A stretch of 64,000 nt of DNA from Niabella agricola (GTDB lineage Bacteria; Bacteroidota; Bacteroidia; Chitinophagales; Chitinophagaceae): NCBI RefSeq assembly GCF_021538615.1, contig NZ_JAJHIZ010000002.1, positions 682,001-746,000 of the forward strand, written 5' to 3'. Under the pieces are notes generated by a model. That model saw only the letters and a list, made by a program, of their open reading frames with translations. It was not told the DNA's origin and did not search any database. The position numbers and the translations under genes are program-made. Positions 1 to 9,723 of the stretch are shown here, piece after piece; within the stretch, counting starts at the first letter, position 1; every line of letters begins with the position of its first letter.

Positions 1-178
1 ATAAAGGTGGCCTGCCTGTCAGAGGCTTGCTTTTTGAATAGCGTGGAATATTGTCTTTCTCTTTTCTTGTTTCCTGAAAAGAAAGGGATACGCTTCGTTT
101 GTACATTTGTGCTTTACCTTGTTGTCACACCATACGGGTAAGAACCGGTACGGTGTCCTCTTATTATGTAATCAAAAA

Positions 179-1852
179 ATGAAAAGAACGGTGGCCTGCC
201 TGCGGATAATCTTTTTAGTGATCCTCTGTTTGGGACTGTGTTTTCCCGGAGCTGCACAATCCAAACGACCCAATATCGTACTGATCCTGGCTGATGACCT
301 GGGCTATTCGGACCTGGGTTGTTATGGCGGCGAAATTGCAACGCCTAACCTGGACCGGCTGGCGGCAAACGGCATCCGGTATGCCAGTTTTTACAATACT
401 TCGCGCTGCTGTCCTACAAGGGCGGCCCTGCTTACCGGTATGTACAATCACAATGCCGGTATCGGCGAAATGACTACCAACCGCGGGCTGCCCGGGTACC
501 AGGGGGCGCTGGCGGTCGGTACCGTAACGCTCGCAGAAGTATTGAAGGCGGCCGGTTATCATACGGCTATGGTTGGCAAGTGGCATGTAAGCAATACACT
601 GGAACAGCCCACTGCCGAAGCCCAGCTCCGCTGGCTCAATCACCAGGATATCCATCCTTATTTTTCACCGGTGGAACAATATCCCGTCAACCGCGGGTTT
701 GAGCGGTATTTCGGAAACATCTGGGGAGTGGTGGATTATTTTGATCCCTTCAGTCTGGTAAGCGGCACCACGCCGGTAACCCGGGTGCCGGATCATTATT
801 ATCATACGGATGCCATTAACGATACTGCCGCTCAATACATCCGTTTATTGAGCCGGGAAAAAGCCCCGTTTTTTCTATACGTGGCGCATACCGCACCGCA
901 CTGGCCGTTGCAGGCCCTGCCGGAAGACATCCATAACTATGAAAACACCTATACGGCTGGTTGGGACGCCATCCGGAAACAGCGTTATCATAAAATGGCG
1001 GCGCTGGGATTAATTGACACTTTTATTACCAAACTTTCACCGCGCGAAGCCGGCACTCCGGACTGGAACGATAACCCGCATAAGGACTGGGAGGCCCGTG
1101 CCATGGCGGTGCATGCAGCGATGGTAGACCGGATGGACCAGGGCATCGGACGCATTATTACGGCATTGAAGCAGGAGGGGCAACTGGAAAATACGTTGAT
1201 TATTTTCCTGAGTGATAACGGTGCCAGCCCGGAGAATGCAATGGCCTACGGTCCGGGTTTTGACCGCCCCGGTACTACCCGCAAAGGCGAACGCATCTGC
1301 TACCCGGTGAATAAGGAGGTGCTGCCCGGACCACAAACGAGCTTTACTTCTATCGGAGCCGCCTGGGCCAATGTAGCCAATACGCCCTACCGTTTTGCAA
1401 AAGCATCTTCATTTGAAGGCGGAGTGCGCACCCCCGTGATCGCCAGCTGGCCTAAGGGAATTACGGGCAAAGGCCGCATTGAGCGCACCACCGGGCACGT
1501 GATCGATTTTATGGCCACCTTCCTGGAGCTGGCATATGCCCGTTACCCGGCGCAGTATAACGGGCATGTCATAAAACCCATGCAGGGCATGAGCCTCGTG
1601 CCTTCATTCAACCAGAAGGCGGCCCCCGCATCGCGTATCCTTTTTAATGAGCATTTTGGTGCCCGTTACGTGCGGGATGGCAACCGGAAACTGGTTGCAG
1701 CACCGGGCAAGCCCTGGCAGCTTTTTGATCTGCAACACGATGCCACAGAACTGCATGACCTGTCTGCCCGCTTTCCGGAGCAGGTGCAACGCCTGAGCGC
1801 ACTTTGGGAGCAATGGGCTCAGCAAAACCATGTCTTTCCTAAAAAGAAGTAA
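179..1852 (+). CDS. Secreted arylsulfatase (formylglycine-dependent, alkaline-phosphatase fold)
   Basis: Hydrolyses sulfate esters, probably on polysaccharides or glycosaminoglycans outside the cytoplasm. The start at 179 gives 557 residues with a hydrophobic signal peptide (about 1-26, ending near GAAQ); the longer frame from 107 would put 24 polar residues in front of it. Visible family motifs are the metal-binding DD at 39-40, the sulfatase motif C77-x-P79-x-R81 (the Cys is matured to formylglycine), the GKWH segment, and SDNG followed by a Lys near SFEGG in the second half. No anaerobic maturase lies nearby, so maturation must be supplied elsewhere. The GH123-like gene 122 bp downstream on the same strand suggests joint action on a sulfated glycan (inference). 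The exact substrate cannot be read from sequence. Confidence 0.93.
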   Translation: MKRTVACLRIIFLVILCLGLCFPGAAQSKRPNIVLILADDLGYSDLGCYGGEIATPNLDRLAANGIRYASFYNTSRCCPTRAALLTGMYNHNAGIGEMTTNRGLPGYQGALAVGTVTLAEVLKAAGYHTAMVGKWHVSNTLEQPTAEAQLRWLNHQDIHPYFSPVEQYPVNRGFERYFGNIWGVVDYFDPFSLVSGTTPVTRVPDHYYHTDAINDTAAQYIRLLSREKAPFFLYVAHTAPHWPLQALPEDIHNYENTYTAGWDAIRKQRYHKMAALGLIDTFITKLSPREAGTPDWNDNPHKDWEARAMAVHAAMVDRMDQGIGRIITALKQEGQLENTLIIFLSDNGASPENAMAYGPGFDRPGTTRKGERICYPVNKEVLPGPQTSFTSIGAAWANVANTPYRFAKASSFEGGVRTPVIASWPKGITGKGRIERTTGHVIDFMATFLELAYARYPAQYNGHVIKPMQGMSLVPSFNQKAAPASRILFNEHFGARYVRDGNRKLVAAPGKPWQLFDLQHDATELHDLSARFPEQVQRLSALWEQWAQQNHVFPKKK

Positions 1853-1974
1853 ACAGCGGCTTTCAACGGATGCAATAGTTGCAGGAGCCTTGGTTTTTAC
1901 GTGCGCAATCGTTTCCACTACCATTGGATTTAAGAGGAGAATGATGTATTTTGCCTCCTACTCAATTCATTGTC

Positions 1975-3702
1975 ATGCGTTATCTTCTAACAACAGTCTT
2001 GCTAAGCACTTTTAGTATGTTATCGGCACAGGATGTCAGCCTTGCCCTGCAGAAAGCTCCTCCAACGACCACCACGGAAAAGAACACGGGTTGGCAGGTC
2101 CTGAAAGGAGGCACCCGTGTCGGGTTTCTCAATAGTAATAAACGATACCCGCAAGATCGGGTGCCGGAAGGGACTCCCAAAAGTATGGAAACATTAGTGG
2201 CCTGGAAAGGAGAGCGGGTGCATACACAGTTGGGCGTATGGTCTGCAAAAGAAGTTCCGGTAACAGCGGCGGCGGGCGCGCTCAAAACAAAAAATGGTGC
2301 AGTAATTCCCGCTGACCAGGTTCAGATCGGGTTGATGGGTTATGTAATGACGGATGAATTCCGTAATGGCTGCGGGCACCGTAAACCGGAGGATTTTGAT
2401 TCTTCGCTGGTGGCCGATGCCATTCATTTTGAAAAGACCAGCGGCACGGTAAAGCAAAACCAGGTACAACCCATCTGGGTAAGTGTGGATATACCTGCCG
2501 GTACAAAGGCCGGTAATTATGAAGGTCTGATCACCGTAAAAGCGGATAAGGAATATCAGTTAAAGCTGATGATAAAAGTACTGGATAGAACCCTGCCTGC
2601 TGCTGCAGACTGGGCGTTCCGGCTGGATCTGTGGCAGCACCCGGCGGCCGTGGCCCGGATACACAACGTGCCCTTATGGAGCGATGCGCATTTTGAACTG
2701 ATGCGTAAGTATTACACTATGCTGGCAAAAGCCGGGCAAAAATACATCACTGCCAGTATTGTGAACGAGCCCTGGGGACATCAAACCTATGATGACTATC
2801 CCAGCCTGATCCAATGGACTAAAAAGAAAGATGGCAGCTGGAGCTTTGATTACAGTCTCTTTGATAAATACGTAACATTTGTAATGAGCACCGGCATCAA
2901 CCAGCGCATCAACTGTTACAGCATGGTACCCTGGAAAGTGGCCTTCCAGTACTACGATGAAAGCCTGGGACGGGATACTGTATTTGCCGGAAAGATCGGC
3001 TCGGAGGAATACAATGCCTTCTGGACGCCGATGTTGAAAGATTTTACCCGCCATCTTAAGGCAAAGGGCTGGTTTGGTAAAACCACCATTGCCATGGATG
3101 AGCGCCCGATGGATGCGATGAAGGCCGTGATCAAATTGTTGAAGGGTATTGATAAAGACTGGAAGGTTGCTCTGGCAGGGGACTATCATGCCGAAATTGA
3201 AAAGGATATTGATGATTATTGTCTTGCTTCTGCACACCAGTTTCCCGCAGATGTACTGACGGCAAGGACACAGCGCGGACAACTAAGTACCTGGTATACC
3301 TGCTGCACCGAAAAATATCCCAACGGGTTTACGTTTTCGCCGCCGGCGGAACATGTATGGGTAGGCTGGTATACAGCGGCAAAAAATATGGAGGGCTACC
3401 TGCGCTGGGCTTATAACAGCTGGGTAGCAGACCCGGTAAACGACAGCCGTTTCCGAACCTGGCCTGCAGGAGATACCTACCAGGTATACCCCGGACCCGC
3501 AACTTCCATCCGTTTTGAAAAAATGATCGAAGGGGTTCAGGATTTTGAAAAGATCCGCATCCTGAAAAAGCAATACCAGGAGAGCGGTAATACTGCCAGG
3601 CTGCAACAACTGGAAGCAGCGCTGGCAACATTCGAAATTTCAAACCTGGCACACCAATCTGCAGCAGATATGGTTTTAAAAGTAAAGCCGTTGATTAATT
3701 AG
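1975..3702 (+). CDS. Secreted DUF4091 / GH123-like glycoside hydrolase
   Basis: Probable N-acetylgalactosaminidase-type enzyme acting by substrate-assisted catalysis. The start at 1975 gives 575 residues with signal peptide MRYLLTTVLLSTFSMLSAQ; the ORF also opens at 1951 but that adds eight unlikely residues. Support for GH123 is an adjacent acid pair in the segment AMDERP (D375-E376 from this start), the arrangement expected for the assisting Asp and the general acid Glu, plus a C-terminal DUF4091-type block (SWVADP, YPGP, RFEKMIEGVQDFE). It follows the sulfatase in the same direction, suggesting sulfated GalNAc-containing glycans as target (inference). Family assignment is fairly secure; substrate is not. 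Confidence 0.85.
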   Translation: MRYLLTTVLLSTFSMLSAQDVSLALQKAPPTTTTEKNTGWQVLKGGTRVGFLNSNKRYPQDRVPEGTPKSMETLVAWKGERVHTQLGVWSAKEVPVTAAAGALKTKNGAVIPADQVQIGLMGYVMTDEFRNGCGHRKPEDFDSSLVADAIHFEKTSGTVKQNQVQPIWVSVDIPAGTKAGNYEGLITVKADKEYQLKLMIKVLDRTLPAAADWAFRLDLWQHPAAVARIHNVPLWSDAHFELMRKYYTMLAKAGQKYITASIVNEPWGHQTYDDYPSLIQWTKKKDGSWSFDYSLFDKYVTFVMSTGINQRINCYSMVPWKVAFQYYDESLGRDTVFAGKIGSEEYNAFWTPMLKDFTRHLKAKGWFGKTTIAMDERPMDAMKAVIKLLKGIDKDWKVALAGDYHAEIEKDIDDYCLASAHQFPADVLTARTQRGQLSTWYTCCTEKYPNGFTFSPPAEHVWVGWYTAAKNMEGYLRWAYNSWVADPVNDSRFRTWPAGDTYQVYPGPATSIRFEKMIEGVQDFEKIRILKKQYQESGNTARLQQLEAALATFEISNLAHQSAADMVLKVKPLIN

Positions 3703-4066
3703 CAGAGAACTGTTTCTGGTTTAACGTTCAAGGTTTAAGGTTGGCTCCGTATTTATGCTTGTTGCGAGATGATAGATATTAGACGTTAGATATTTGATAC
3801 CAGGCACCAGATGTCTATCGTCTAATATCTGGGGCCTGGCGTCTATAAAATATCGATCGCAGATAGAGCATGAAGCAGTAACGGCATCTTTACTTTTATA
3901 TTTAATATTTCTTATTGGTTATTTTACATTCCCGAAGGGTAGTTCCAGCTTGGCTCGTTTTTTATACTCGCTGCTTACTACTCACTTTTTTCTACTCCTG
4001 CAGATATTAAACGGAGCACAGATCATGGAATAGGAGCGGTATCTTCATTCCCATATTTCCACATTT
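3703..4066. repeat. Gene-less repeat-rich spacer
   Basis: No convincing gene. It holds low-complexity words typical of degenerate Bacteroidota intergenic repeats (GTTCAAGGTTTAAGGTT; TAGACGTTAGATATTTGA). There is a perfect 12-bp inverted repeat, 3774-3785 against 3819-3830, with a 33-nt loop, and a second pair CCAGGC/GCCTGG (3800-3805/3834-3839) that interlocks with it. The right end, 4032-4081, matches the reverse complement of 50777-50817. A 79-codon frame at 3794-4033 has no sensible composition and is rejected. Confidence 0.7.
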
Positions 4067-4603
4067 TCACATTTTCAAATTACCAGACAACATCTTCTTC
4101 ATCATAATATCCGTCTGCTCTTCGTTCCCCAGCCTGAAAATATGTTTATCGAAGGCCACAAATCCGTTCTTCTCATAAAAGCGGATGGCGCGCCGGTTCT
4201 CCTCCCAAACCCCCAGCCAAAGGTATTCCAGGCCTTTATCTTTGGCCACCTGGAGGGCTTTGTCATAAAGCAGCTGACCTACTTTTTTACCAAGGAAAGC
4301 CTGGAGCACATAGATCCGTTCGATTTCAAGCGATTTGTTATCTTTTATTTCGGTTTGAGCGCTGCCGGTATTTAATTTTAAATAGCCAATCACCTGTTGA
4401 TCCAGCAGGGCAAAATAAAATTCGCAGTGGCTGTTTTCCAGTTCGCCGGTAAGTTTTGCTGCTGAAAATCCTTCTTCCAGGTATTTCCGCATGTTTTCTT
4501 CTGTATTCGATGCGGCAAATGTTTCAGCAAATGTTTCCCGGCCGATCCGTTGCAGCCGGGGCACGTCGCCGGGAGCTGCTCTTTCGATTGTTATTTGTTT
4601 CAT
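4067..4603 (-). CDS. GNAT family N-acetyltransferase (PaiA-like)
   Basis: Transfers an acetyl group from acetyl-CoA to an amine; cytoplasmic, 178 residues, normal for the family. The acetyl-CoA binding motif A is visible as IERIYVLQAFLGKKVG (about 94-109), followed by the later motif B segment WLGVWEENRRAIRFYEKNGF. Overall similarity in style is to PaiA/spermidine-type acetyltransferases, but the substrate is unknown. The last residues (NLKM) and the stop codon lie inside a dispersed repeat (4032-4081), so the native C-terminus may have been replaced. It is followed upstream by the lepB terminator, so it is probably transcribed separately. Confidence 0.88.
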   Translation of the reverse strand: MKQITIERAAPGDVPRLQRIGRETFAETFAASNTEENMRKYLEEGFSAAKLTGELENSHCEFYFALLDQQVIGYLKLNTGSAQTEIKDNKSLEIERIYVLQAFLGKKVGQLLYDKALQVAKDKGLEYLWLGVWEENRRAIRFYEKNGFVAFDKHIFRLGNEEQTDIMMKKMLSGNLKM

Positions 4604-4627
4604 TACACAGGTGTTGATGTCAACGAT

Positions 4628-4677
4628 AAAGCCGTCTTCAAACGCCCATCCGGAGATGCGCCTTTAAAGACGGCTTT
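4628..4677 (-). terminator. Hairpin terminator after signal peptidase I
   Basis: Perfect 11-bp stem (4628-4638 with 4667-4677) enclosing a 28-nt loop, just past the end of the minus-strand signal peptidase gene and before the GNAT start. The U-tract on the minus strand is weak, so termination may be partial. Confidence 0.6.
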
Positions 4678-4689
4678 ATTTAAATTGTT

Positions 4690-6231
4690 TTACTTAATGA
4701 TCTTAAAGAACCGTTTCCAACGGGGGCCGTTCTCATAACTGAACCAGATCATGGCCGCCTTTCCTACCACATGATCTTCGGGCACAAAGCCCCAGTAGCG
4801 GCTGTCCTGCGATTTATGTCGGTTATCGCCCATCATCCAGTAATAGTCCATTTTAAACGTGTATTTGTTGGTGGCCACGCCGTTTATTACAAAACTGCCA
4901 TTGGGATTTTCAACCAGGTTGTTTTTTTCATATACCTGTATGGCCCTGCGGTATAGAGCAATATTTTCCGGTGTAAGGGTAATCGTCGCGCCCTTTTTGG
5001 GGATCCAGATGGTTCCGAAATTATCCCGGTTCCATTTGAAATGCACGGTGTCAAAGGGAAATGTACCTTGCTCCGTATAGTTGGCAGGGAAAATATCTTT
5101 AACAATACTATTGGGGTCTATCACGGAAAGTTTTCTCAGAATATCCAGTTCCGGAAGGGTAAGATTGATGCTGTAGTTGCCCCCGCTCATCATGCCAAAA
5201 TCCGGGCCGGAGCCTTCCATATTCAGCCGGATGCCGGACTCACGCAGAAAATCGGCATCAATAGGCGCATTATTCTTGGTCCGGAAGGAATAGAAAGTGG
5301 CAGAGGTGGGGGGCACATAGCCCGGTTCGTTATTGATGTACACAATACCATCCACGATCTTCAGCGAATCGCCGGCAACTCCGATACAGCGTTTAATATA
5401 GTTATCGGTTTTATCAACCGGGTGCACGGCCAGGGGCTGAAATTCAGGATTGTTCAGTACCTGGTCGCGCCCATAGGCCCGCACCAGTGAATAATAAGGC
5501 TGAAAAGACTGGTATCCTTCTTTATTGATGACGGTATCTCCTTCGGGAAAATTAAATACCACGCAGTCGTTCCTTTTTACCGGCGACGCAAACCAGCGGA
5601 TATAGGGTAACTGGATTAACGTAGTATACGATTTGGCGCTGCTTCCCGGCAGGTAGTTATGTACAAACGGCACGGAGAGCGGAGTATTGGGGATCCGCGG
5701 TCCGTAGCTGAATTTACTTACAAAAAGATAATCGTTAATCAGCAGTGTTTTCTCCATGGAGCTGGAAGGAATTACATAGGCCTCAAAGATAAAGATCCGG
5801 ATAAGGGTAGCGGCAACAACGGCAAAGATGGCCGCATCCACCCATTCTCTCCAGGCCGGTTTCTGGTGGTGCTTCACACCTTCGGCCTTAATAAAACGGG
5901 CGTCCTTATTACGCGCGAGCCAGGGAAAATAAAAAGGAGCAAATAAAGCCGCAAAAAAATGATCGGCGAACGAGAACCGGCAAAATACTTTTGCAAATTC
6001 GATGAAGATACCCGGGGTGATGAACCATCCCACTACCGGGATGAACTGCCAGAACACCCAATGTTTCGGCCGCCCCGTAATTTCCTGCATCACCCAGGTG
6101 TTATAAAAGGGAATATAGGCTTTCCAGGATGCCTGTCCTGCTTTTTTAAACAAAGGAGCCAGGCCGAATGAAGGAAGAAATACCAGGAGGATACTGATCA
6201 GATAGACAACAATTAAATGGTGCAGTGGCAT
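4690..6231 (-). CDS. lepB: Signal peptidase I (S26A)
   Basis: Cleaves signal peptides of exported proteins at the periplasmic face of the inner membrane. It has 513 residues, longer than the E. coli enzyme because of an N-terminal multi-helix membrane region (about 1-85) before the usual anchor (about 130-150) and a large insertion in the catalytic domain, common in Sphingobacteria-type homologues. The catalytic Ser is S158 in PSSSM; the general base Lys is K280 in YIKRCIG; box E is seen as GDNRHKSQDSR near the C-terminus. Downstream on the same strand lies a hairpin terminator. It is monocistronic or starts a short unit, with a TAAATTTG -7-like element about 30 bp upstream of the ATG. Confidence 0.95.
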   Translation of the reverse strand: MPLHHLIVVYLISILLVFLPSFGLAPLFKKAGQASWKAYIPFYNTWVMQEITGRPKHWVFWQFIPVVGWFITPGIFIEFAKVFCRFSFADHFFAALFAPFYFPWLARNKDARFIKAEGVKHHQKPAWREWVDAAIFAVVAATLIRIFIFEAYVIPSSSMEKTLLINDYLFVSKFSYGPRIPNTPLSVPFVHNYLPGSSAKSYTTLIQLPYIRWFASPVKRNDCVVFNFPEGDTVINKEGYQSFQPYYSLVRAYGRDQVLNNPEFQPLAVHPVDKTDNYIKRCIGVAGDSLKIVDGIVYINNEPGYVPPTSATFYSFRTKNNAPIDADFLRESGIRLNMEGSGPDFGMMSGGNYSINLTLPELDILRKLSVIDPNSIVKDIFPANYTEQGTFPFDTVHFKWNRDNFGTIWIPKKGATITLTPENIALYRRAIQVYEKNNLVENPNGSFVINGVATNKYTFKMDYYWMMGDNRHKSQDSRYWGFVPEDHVVGKAAMIWFSYENGPRWKRFFKIIK

Positions 6232-6323
6232 CGATTCAAACTATTTTAATCAACAAATTTATTGTAAAGGGGGCAGATTGTTCCCTTTTACCCTACATAA
6301 TTAACAATTTAACGGCTTCTAAT

Positions 6324-6361
6324 AAAAGAGGCTGCCCCCAAATATATGGAAACAGCCTCTT
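6324..6361 (-). terminator. Intrinsic terminator after the S8 protease
   Basis: Perfect 9-bp stem AAGAGGCTG/CAGCCTCTT (6326-6334 with 6353-6361), followed on the minus strand by TTTTATTA. It lies 17 bp beyond the protease stop codon. Confidence 0.75.
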
Positions 6362-6377
6362 GCTATAGCAAAAATCT

Positions 6378-8030
6378 TTATTTGCGCTTCTTAACTGCCG
6401 GCTTTTGGGATGTACCTCCCTTTTGATAAGTGTCGGCGAGCTTAACCGCCTCGTAGGCGTTTACGATACCGCCGGTTGTAGAAAGATCGGCGAGGGAAAC
6501 CACTGTGCCGGTTTCGGGATTGGTAACTTTCTCGGCAGGTTTTACTACAGATTTTTCAATGATCTCTTTTACCTGCAGGGCCGTAAGGTCCGGGTAATAG
6601 CTCATGATCAGCGCCGCCAGGCCGGTAACTACCGGGGCCGCCATACTGGTGCCCTGCTGATTGCCATACGTATTGCCGCCCGGCAGGGTGGAGTAGATCT
6701 GTACACCGGGCGCAAAAACGTCTACTTCTTTTTTTCCGTAATTGGAGAAATTAGCCACCAGGCCGCTTTTGGCATCCGGCCCGCTGGCACCCACCGTAAT
6801 CCAGGTGGAGGGCCTGCTTTTATCCAGGTAATAAGCTGAGGGGAAGTTGAAGGTGGTATCATTATTCTGCTTGTCGTTCCCTGCAGCATGGATCAGCAGC
6901 ACGCCTTTATCAACGGCATATCTGACCGCATCATCCACCCATTTTTTTTCGGGGGAGAAGCCTTTCCCAAAACTCATGTTGATGACGCGGGCGCCATTGT
7001 CAACAGCGTAACGGATGGCCAGGGCTATGTCTTTGTCATGCTCATCACCATTGGGTACGGCCCGTACCGCCATGATCTGTACGTTATCGGCCACACCGTC
7101 CATTCCCAGGTTATTCATCCTTGCCGCGCCTACGATGCCGGCAACATGAGTGCCGTGCATGGCCGATTCCTCATCTACGGTAAGATTGTTATTACCATAG
7201 AACCGGTCTTTGATATCGTTATAGTTGTCTTTTACCACCTCATCGCGATAGGCTTCAGGTGCCTGCTTTTTGTTGTTCATTTTTTCCACGTCCCGCTCCA
7301 CTACTTCAATCAGGTCTTTGTTAGTCAGATCGTCGCTGTTATTATCCTTGCTAAAAGCGGTCAGGAAGGCTTTAAACTGGTTGGCATTAACGGTGGTGGC
7401 CCGGTAGCCCGATAGGTCTTTTACCGTATATTTTTCTTTTTTCAGATCGATGCGGATGATCTCATCGCCGATCTTCATCATTTTGAGCGCTCTTTCCAGG
7501 AACAGGTCATCCGAGCCGCTCTCATCGGGTTTAAAAACATCGTTCTTGGCGCGCACCCAGGTTTTGTAAGCTTCCTGTTCGGCGGCGGGAACCTGGTCGG
7601 CCGTCTTGCCATCGTATTTGTTCTTTAATCCCCAGTAAACCCTTGCGGCTTCATAGGAATCTTTAGTCACATTTGCTTTCCCGTCGCGGCTGCCAATAAA
7701 ATTCCAGCCATGTACATCATCAATATAACCGTTTTTATCATCGTCAATCCCATTGCCGGCAATTTCGCCTTTATTGATCCACAAAACGGAGCGAAGATCC
7801 TCATGGGTGGTGTCGATGCCGGAATCTATGATACCGGCAACCACGGGTGTGCTTTTTTTGTGCTTTGATTTCAGGAAATCATAGGCCTTGTCCAGGCTGA
7901 TGCCGTAATAGCCGTCTGTTTTCAGATCTTTGAGATGCCATCCTTTCGGAACATCGGATTGGGCATAACCTGTCATCAGCAATGAACTACCCAACAGGGC
8001 CAATCCGGCTTTTTTCAACAATTTCATCAT
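6378..8030 (-). CDS. Secreted S8 family subtilisin-like serine protease
   Basis: Extracytoplasmic endopeptidase of 550 residues from the start at 8030, which places a signal peptide (KKAGLALLGSSLLMTGYAQ) at the N-terminus; the frame opens 13 codons earlier but without a signal-like start. The triad is complete: D69 in IIDSGID, H292 in HGTHVAG, S462 in GTSMAAP, with oxyanion Asn N385 in AAGND. About 220 residues separate Asp and His, far more than in subtilisin; the insertion is rich in charged residues and is typical of Bacteroidota S8 proteases. No pro-domain or C-terminal sorting domain is evident; the C-terminus is Lys-rich. Substrates unknown. Confidence 0.92.
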   Translation of the reverse strand: MMKLLKKAGLALLGSSLLMTGYAQSDVPKGWHLKDLKTDGYYGISLDKAYDFLKSKHKKSTPVVAGIIDSGIDTTHEDLRSVLWINKGEIAGNGIDDDKNGYIDDVHGWNFIGSRDGKANVTKDSYEAARVYWGLKNKYDGKTADQVPAAEQEAYKTWVRAKNDVFKPDESGSDDLFLERALKMMKIGDEIIRIDLKKEKYTVKDLSGYRATTVNANQFKAFLTAFSKDNNSDDLTNKDLIEVVERDVEKMNNKKQAPEAYRDEVVKDNYNDIKDRFYGNNNLTVDEESAMHGTHVAGIVGAARMNNLGMDGVADNVQIMAVRAVPNGDEHDKDIALAIRYAVDNGARVINMSFGKGFSPEKKWVDDAVRYAVDKGVLLIHAAGNDKQNNDTTFNFPSAYYLDKSRPSTWITVGASGPDAKSGLVANFSNYGKKEVDVFAPGVQIYSTLPGGNTYGNQQGTSMAAPVVTGLAALIMSYYPDLTALQVKEIIEKSVVKPAEKVTNPETGTVVSLADLSTTGGIVNAYEAVKLADTYQKGGTSQKPAVKKRK

Positions 8031-8196
8031 GTATGGTCTAAATTGTGTTTCGTAATGCAAAAGCTGCAAATTTAACGGATCTCCTTTAAAGATTATCTTA
8101 AAAGAGGTCTCCTTAAAGGCAGGGTCCGCTACTGTTATTTACGATGCGGCCCGGTTTTGAACCGTTGCACTTTTAATGTTCTTTAAGTAATATTTA

Positions 8197-9723
8197 TCAG
8201 TTAAGGTCAAACCGGATGCCCTGGGCCAGTGGCAGGGCAGTACTGTAGTTAATGGTATTGGTTTGCCGCCGCATGTAATTTTTCCAGGCATCGCTGCCGC
8301 TTTCTCTTCCGCCTCCGGTTTCTTTTTCGCCACCAAAAGCCCCGCCGATCTCGGCACCGGAAGTGCCGATATTTACATTGGCGATGCCACAATCGCTTCC
8401 CGCGGCAGAAAGAAATTGTTCGGCTTCCCTTAGGTTTAAGGTCATGATAGCGGATGAAAGTCCTTGCGGAACGGCATTCTGAAGTGCAATTGCTTCCTCC
8501 AGACCGTCATATTTTAACAGGTACAAAATGGGCGCAAAGGTCTCTTCTTTTACTATAGAAAAGCCAGATTCAACCTCTGCTACACAGGGTTTTACATAGC
8601 AGCCGCTGCTGTAGCCGTTTCCCTCCAGAACCCCGCCTTCCACCAGAAACTGTCCTCCTTCCTGCCGGCACCTTTCTATGGCCTGCAGATAAGCTTGTAC
8701 GGCAGCCTGGTCGATGAGCGGCCCCACGTGGTTGGCGGGATCCAGCGGGTCCCCAATCCTAAGCTGGCCATAAGCCTGCTTTAATTTCTCCTTTACGGTT
8801 TCATAAACGGAAGTATGAATAATCAGGCGGCGGGTAGTGGTGCAGCGCTGCCCGGCAGTACCAACTGCACCAAACAAGGCCCCCGTTATAGCGATATTGA
8901 GGTCAGCGTCCTTCGAGATGATGATGGCATTGTTGCCGCCGAGTTCGAGCAGGGAGCGCCCCAGGCGCCCGGCTACCGTTGCTGCCACGGACCTGCCCAT
9001 ACGGGTAGAGCCGGTTGCGGAAACAAGGGCCACCCGGGTATCTCCGGCCAGCCATTCGCCTGCGGCTCTTTCCCCGGAAATTAAATTGCAGACTCCCTCT
9101 GGTACATTGTTGACTTCGAATACTTTAGCAATAATTTGTTGGCAGGCGATGGCGCAGAGCGGGGTTTTTTCCGACGGCTTCCATATACAGGTATTGCCAC
9201 AAACCCAGGCCAGCATGGCGTTCCAGCTCCAAACGGCAACGGGGAAATTGAATGCAGAAATAATACCCACAACTCCCAGGGGATGGTATTGCTCATACAT
9301 GCGGTGACCGGGGCGTTCGCTGTGCATAGTGAGCCCATAAAGCTGCCGGCTGAGCCCCACCGCAAAATCGCAGATATCGATCATTTCCTGTACCTCGCCC
9401 CAGCCTTCCTGCAGGCTTTTTCCCATTTCATAGGATACCAGTCTGCCAAGCGCATCTTTGGATGTCCGCAGGGCATCGCCGACCTGCCGTACTACTTCGC
9501 CCCGCCTGGGTGCCGGCCAGCTACGCCATTCTTTAAAGGCCAGCTGTGCCTTTGCAACAACTTCGTTATAGGTACCCTCCGGGGTGGCGGCTGTAGAACC
9601 GATAAGCAGACCATCTACGGGAGAGTAAGAGGCGATATCGTCGGAGAGCGGCCCCAGCCATGCACGGCCCGTGCTGGTGCCCGGGTTGCTTTTTTCAATG
9701 CCCAGTGTTTTTAAAAAATCCAT
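8197..9723 (-). CDS. Aldehyde dehydrogenase, ALDH7 (antiquitin / piperideine-6-carboxylate dehydrogenase) type
   Basis: NAD-dependent oxidation of a semialdehyde, most likely 2-aminoadipate semialdehyde in lysine catabolism. The 508-residue length fits. Catalytic Cys is C294 in GTAGQRCTTTRRL, a signature of the ALDH7 branch; general base Glu is E260 in LLELGGNN. The cofactor segment SAFNFPVAVWSWN is also ALDH7-like. Nothing next to it belongs to lysine degradation, so the physiological substrate rests on family knowledge only. Gene stands alone, with a 166-bp gap from the protease start. Confidence 0.9.
   Translation of the reverse strand: MDFLKTLGIEKSNPGTSTGRAWLGPLSDDIASYSPVDGLLIGSTAATPEGTYNEVVAKAQLAFKEWRSWPAPRRGEVVRQVGDALRTSKDALGRLVSYEMGKSLQEGWGEVQEMIDICDFAVGLSRQLYGLTMHSERPGHRMYEQYHPLGVVGIISAFNFPVAVWSWNAMLAWVCGNTCIWKPSEKTPLCAIACQQIIAKVFEVNNVPEGVCNLISGERAAGEWLAGDTRVALVSATGSTRMGRSVAATVAGRLGRSLLELGGNNAIIISKDADLNIAITGALFGAVGTAGQRCTTTRRLIIHTSVYETVKEKLKQAYGQLRIGDPLDPANHVGPLIDQAAVQAYLQAIERCRQEGGQFLVEGGVLEGNGYSSGCYVKPCVAEVESGFSIVKEETFAPILYLLKYDGLEEAIALQNAVPQGLSSAIMTLNLREAEQFLSAAGSDCGIANVNIGTSGAEIGGAFGGEKETGGGRESGSDAWKNYMRRQTNTINYSTALPLAQGIRFDLN

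Noticed and set aside
2674..3282. 202-codon antisense frame opposite the GH123-like gene
   Set aside because: Shadow of a well-supported gene; composition follows its opposite strand and no family resemblance is visible.
3794..4033. 79-codon frame in the 3.7-4.0 kb spacer
   Set aside because: Hydrophobic run comes from AT-rich repeats; no start context or family.
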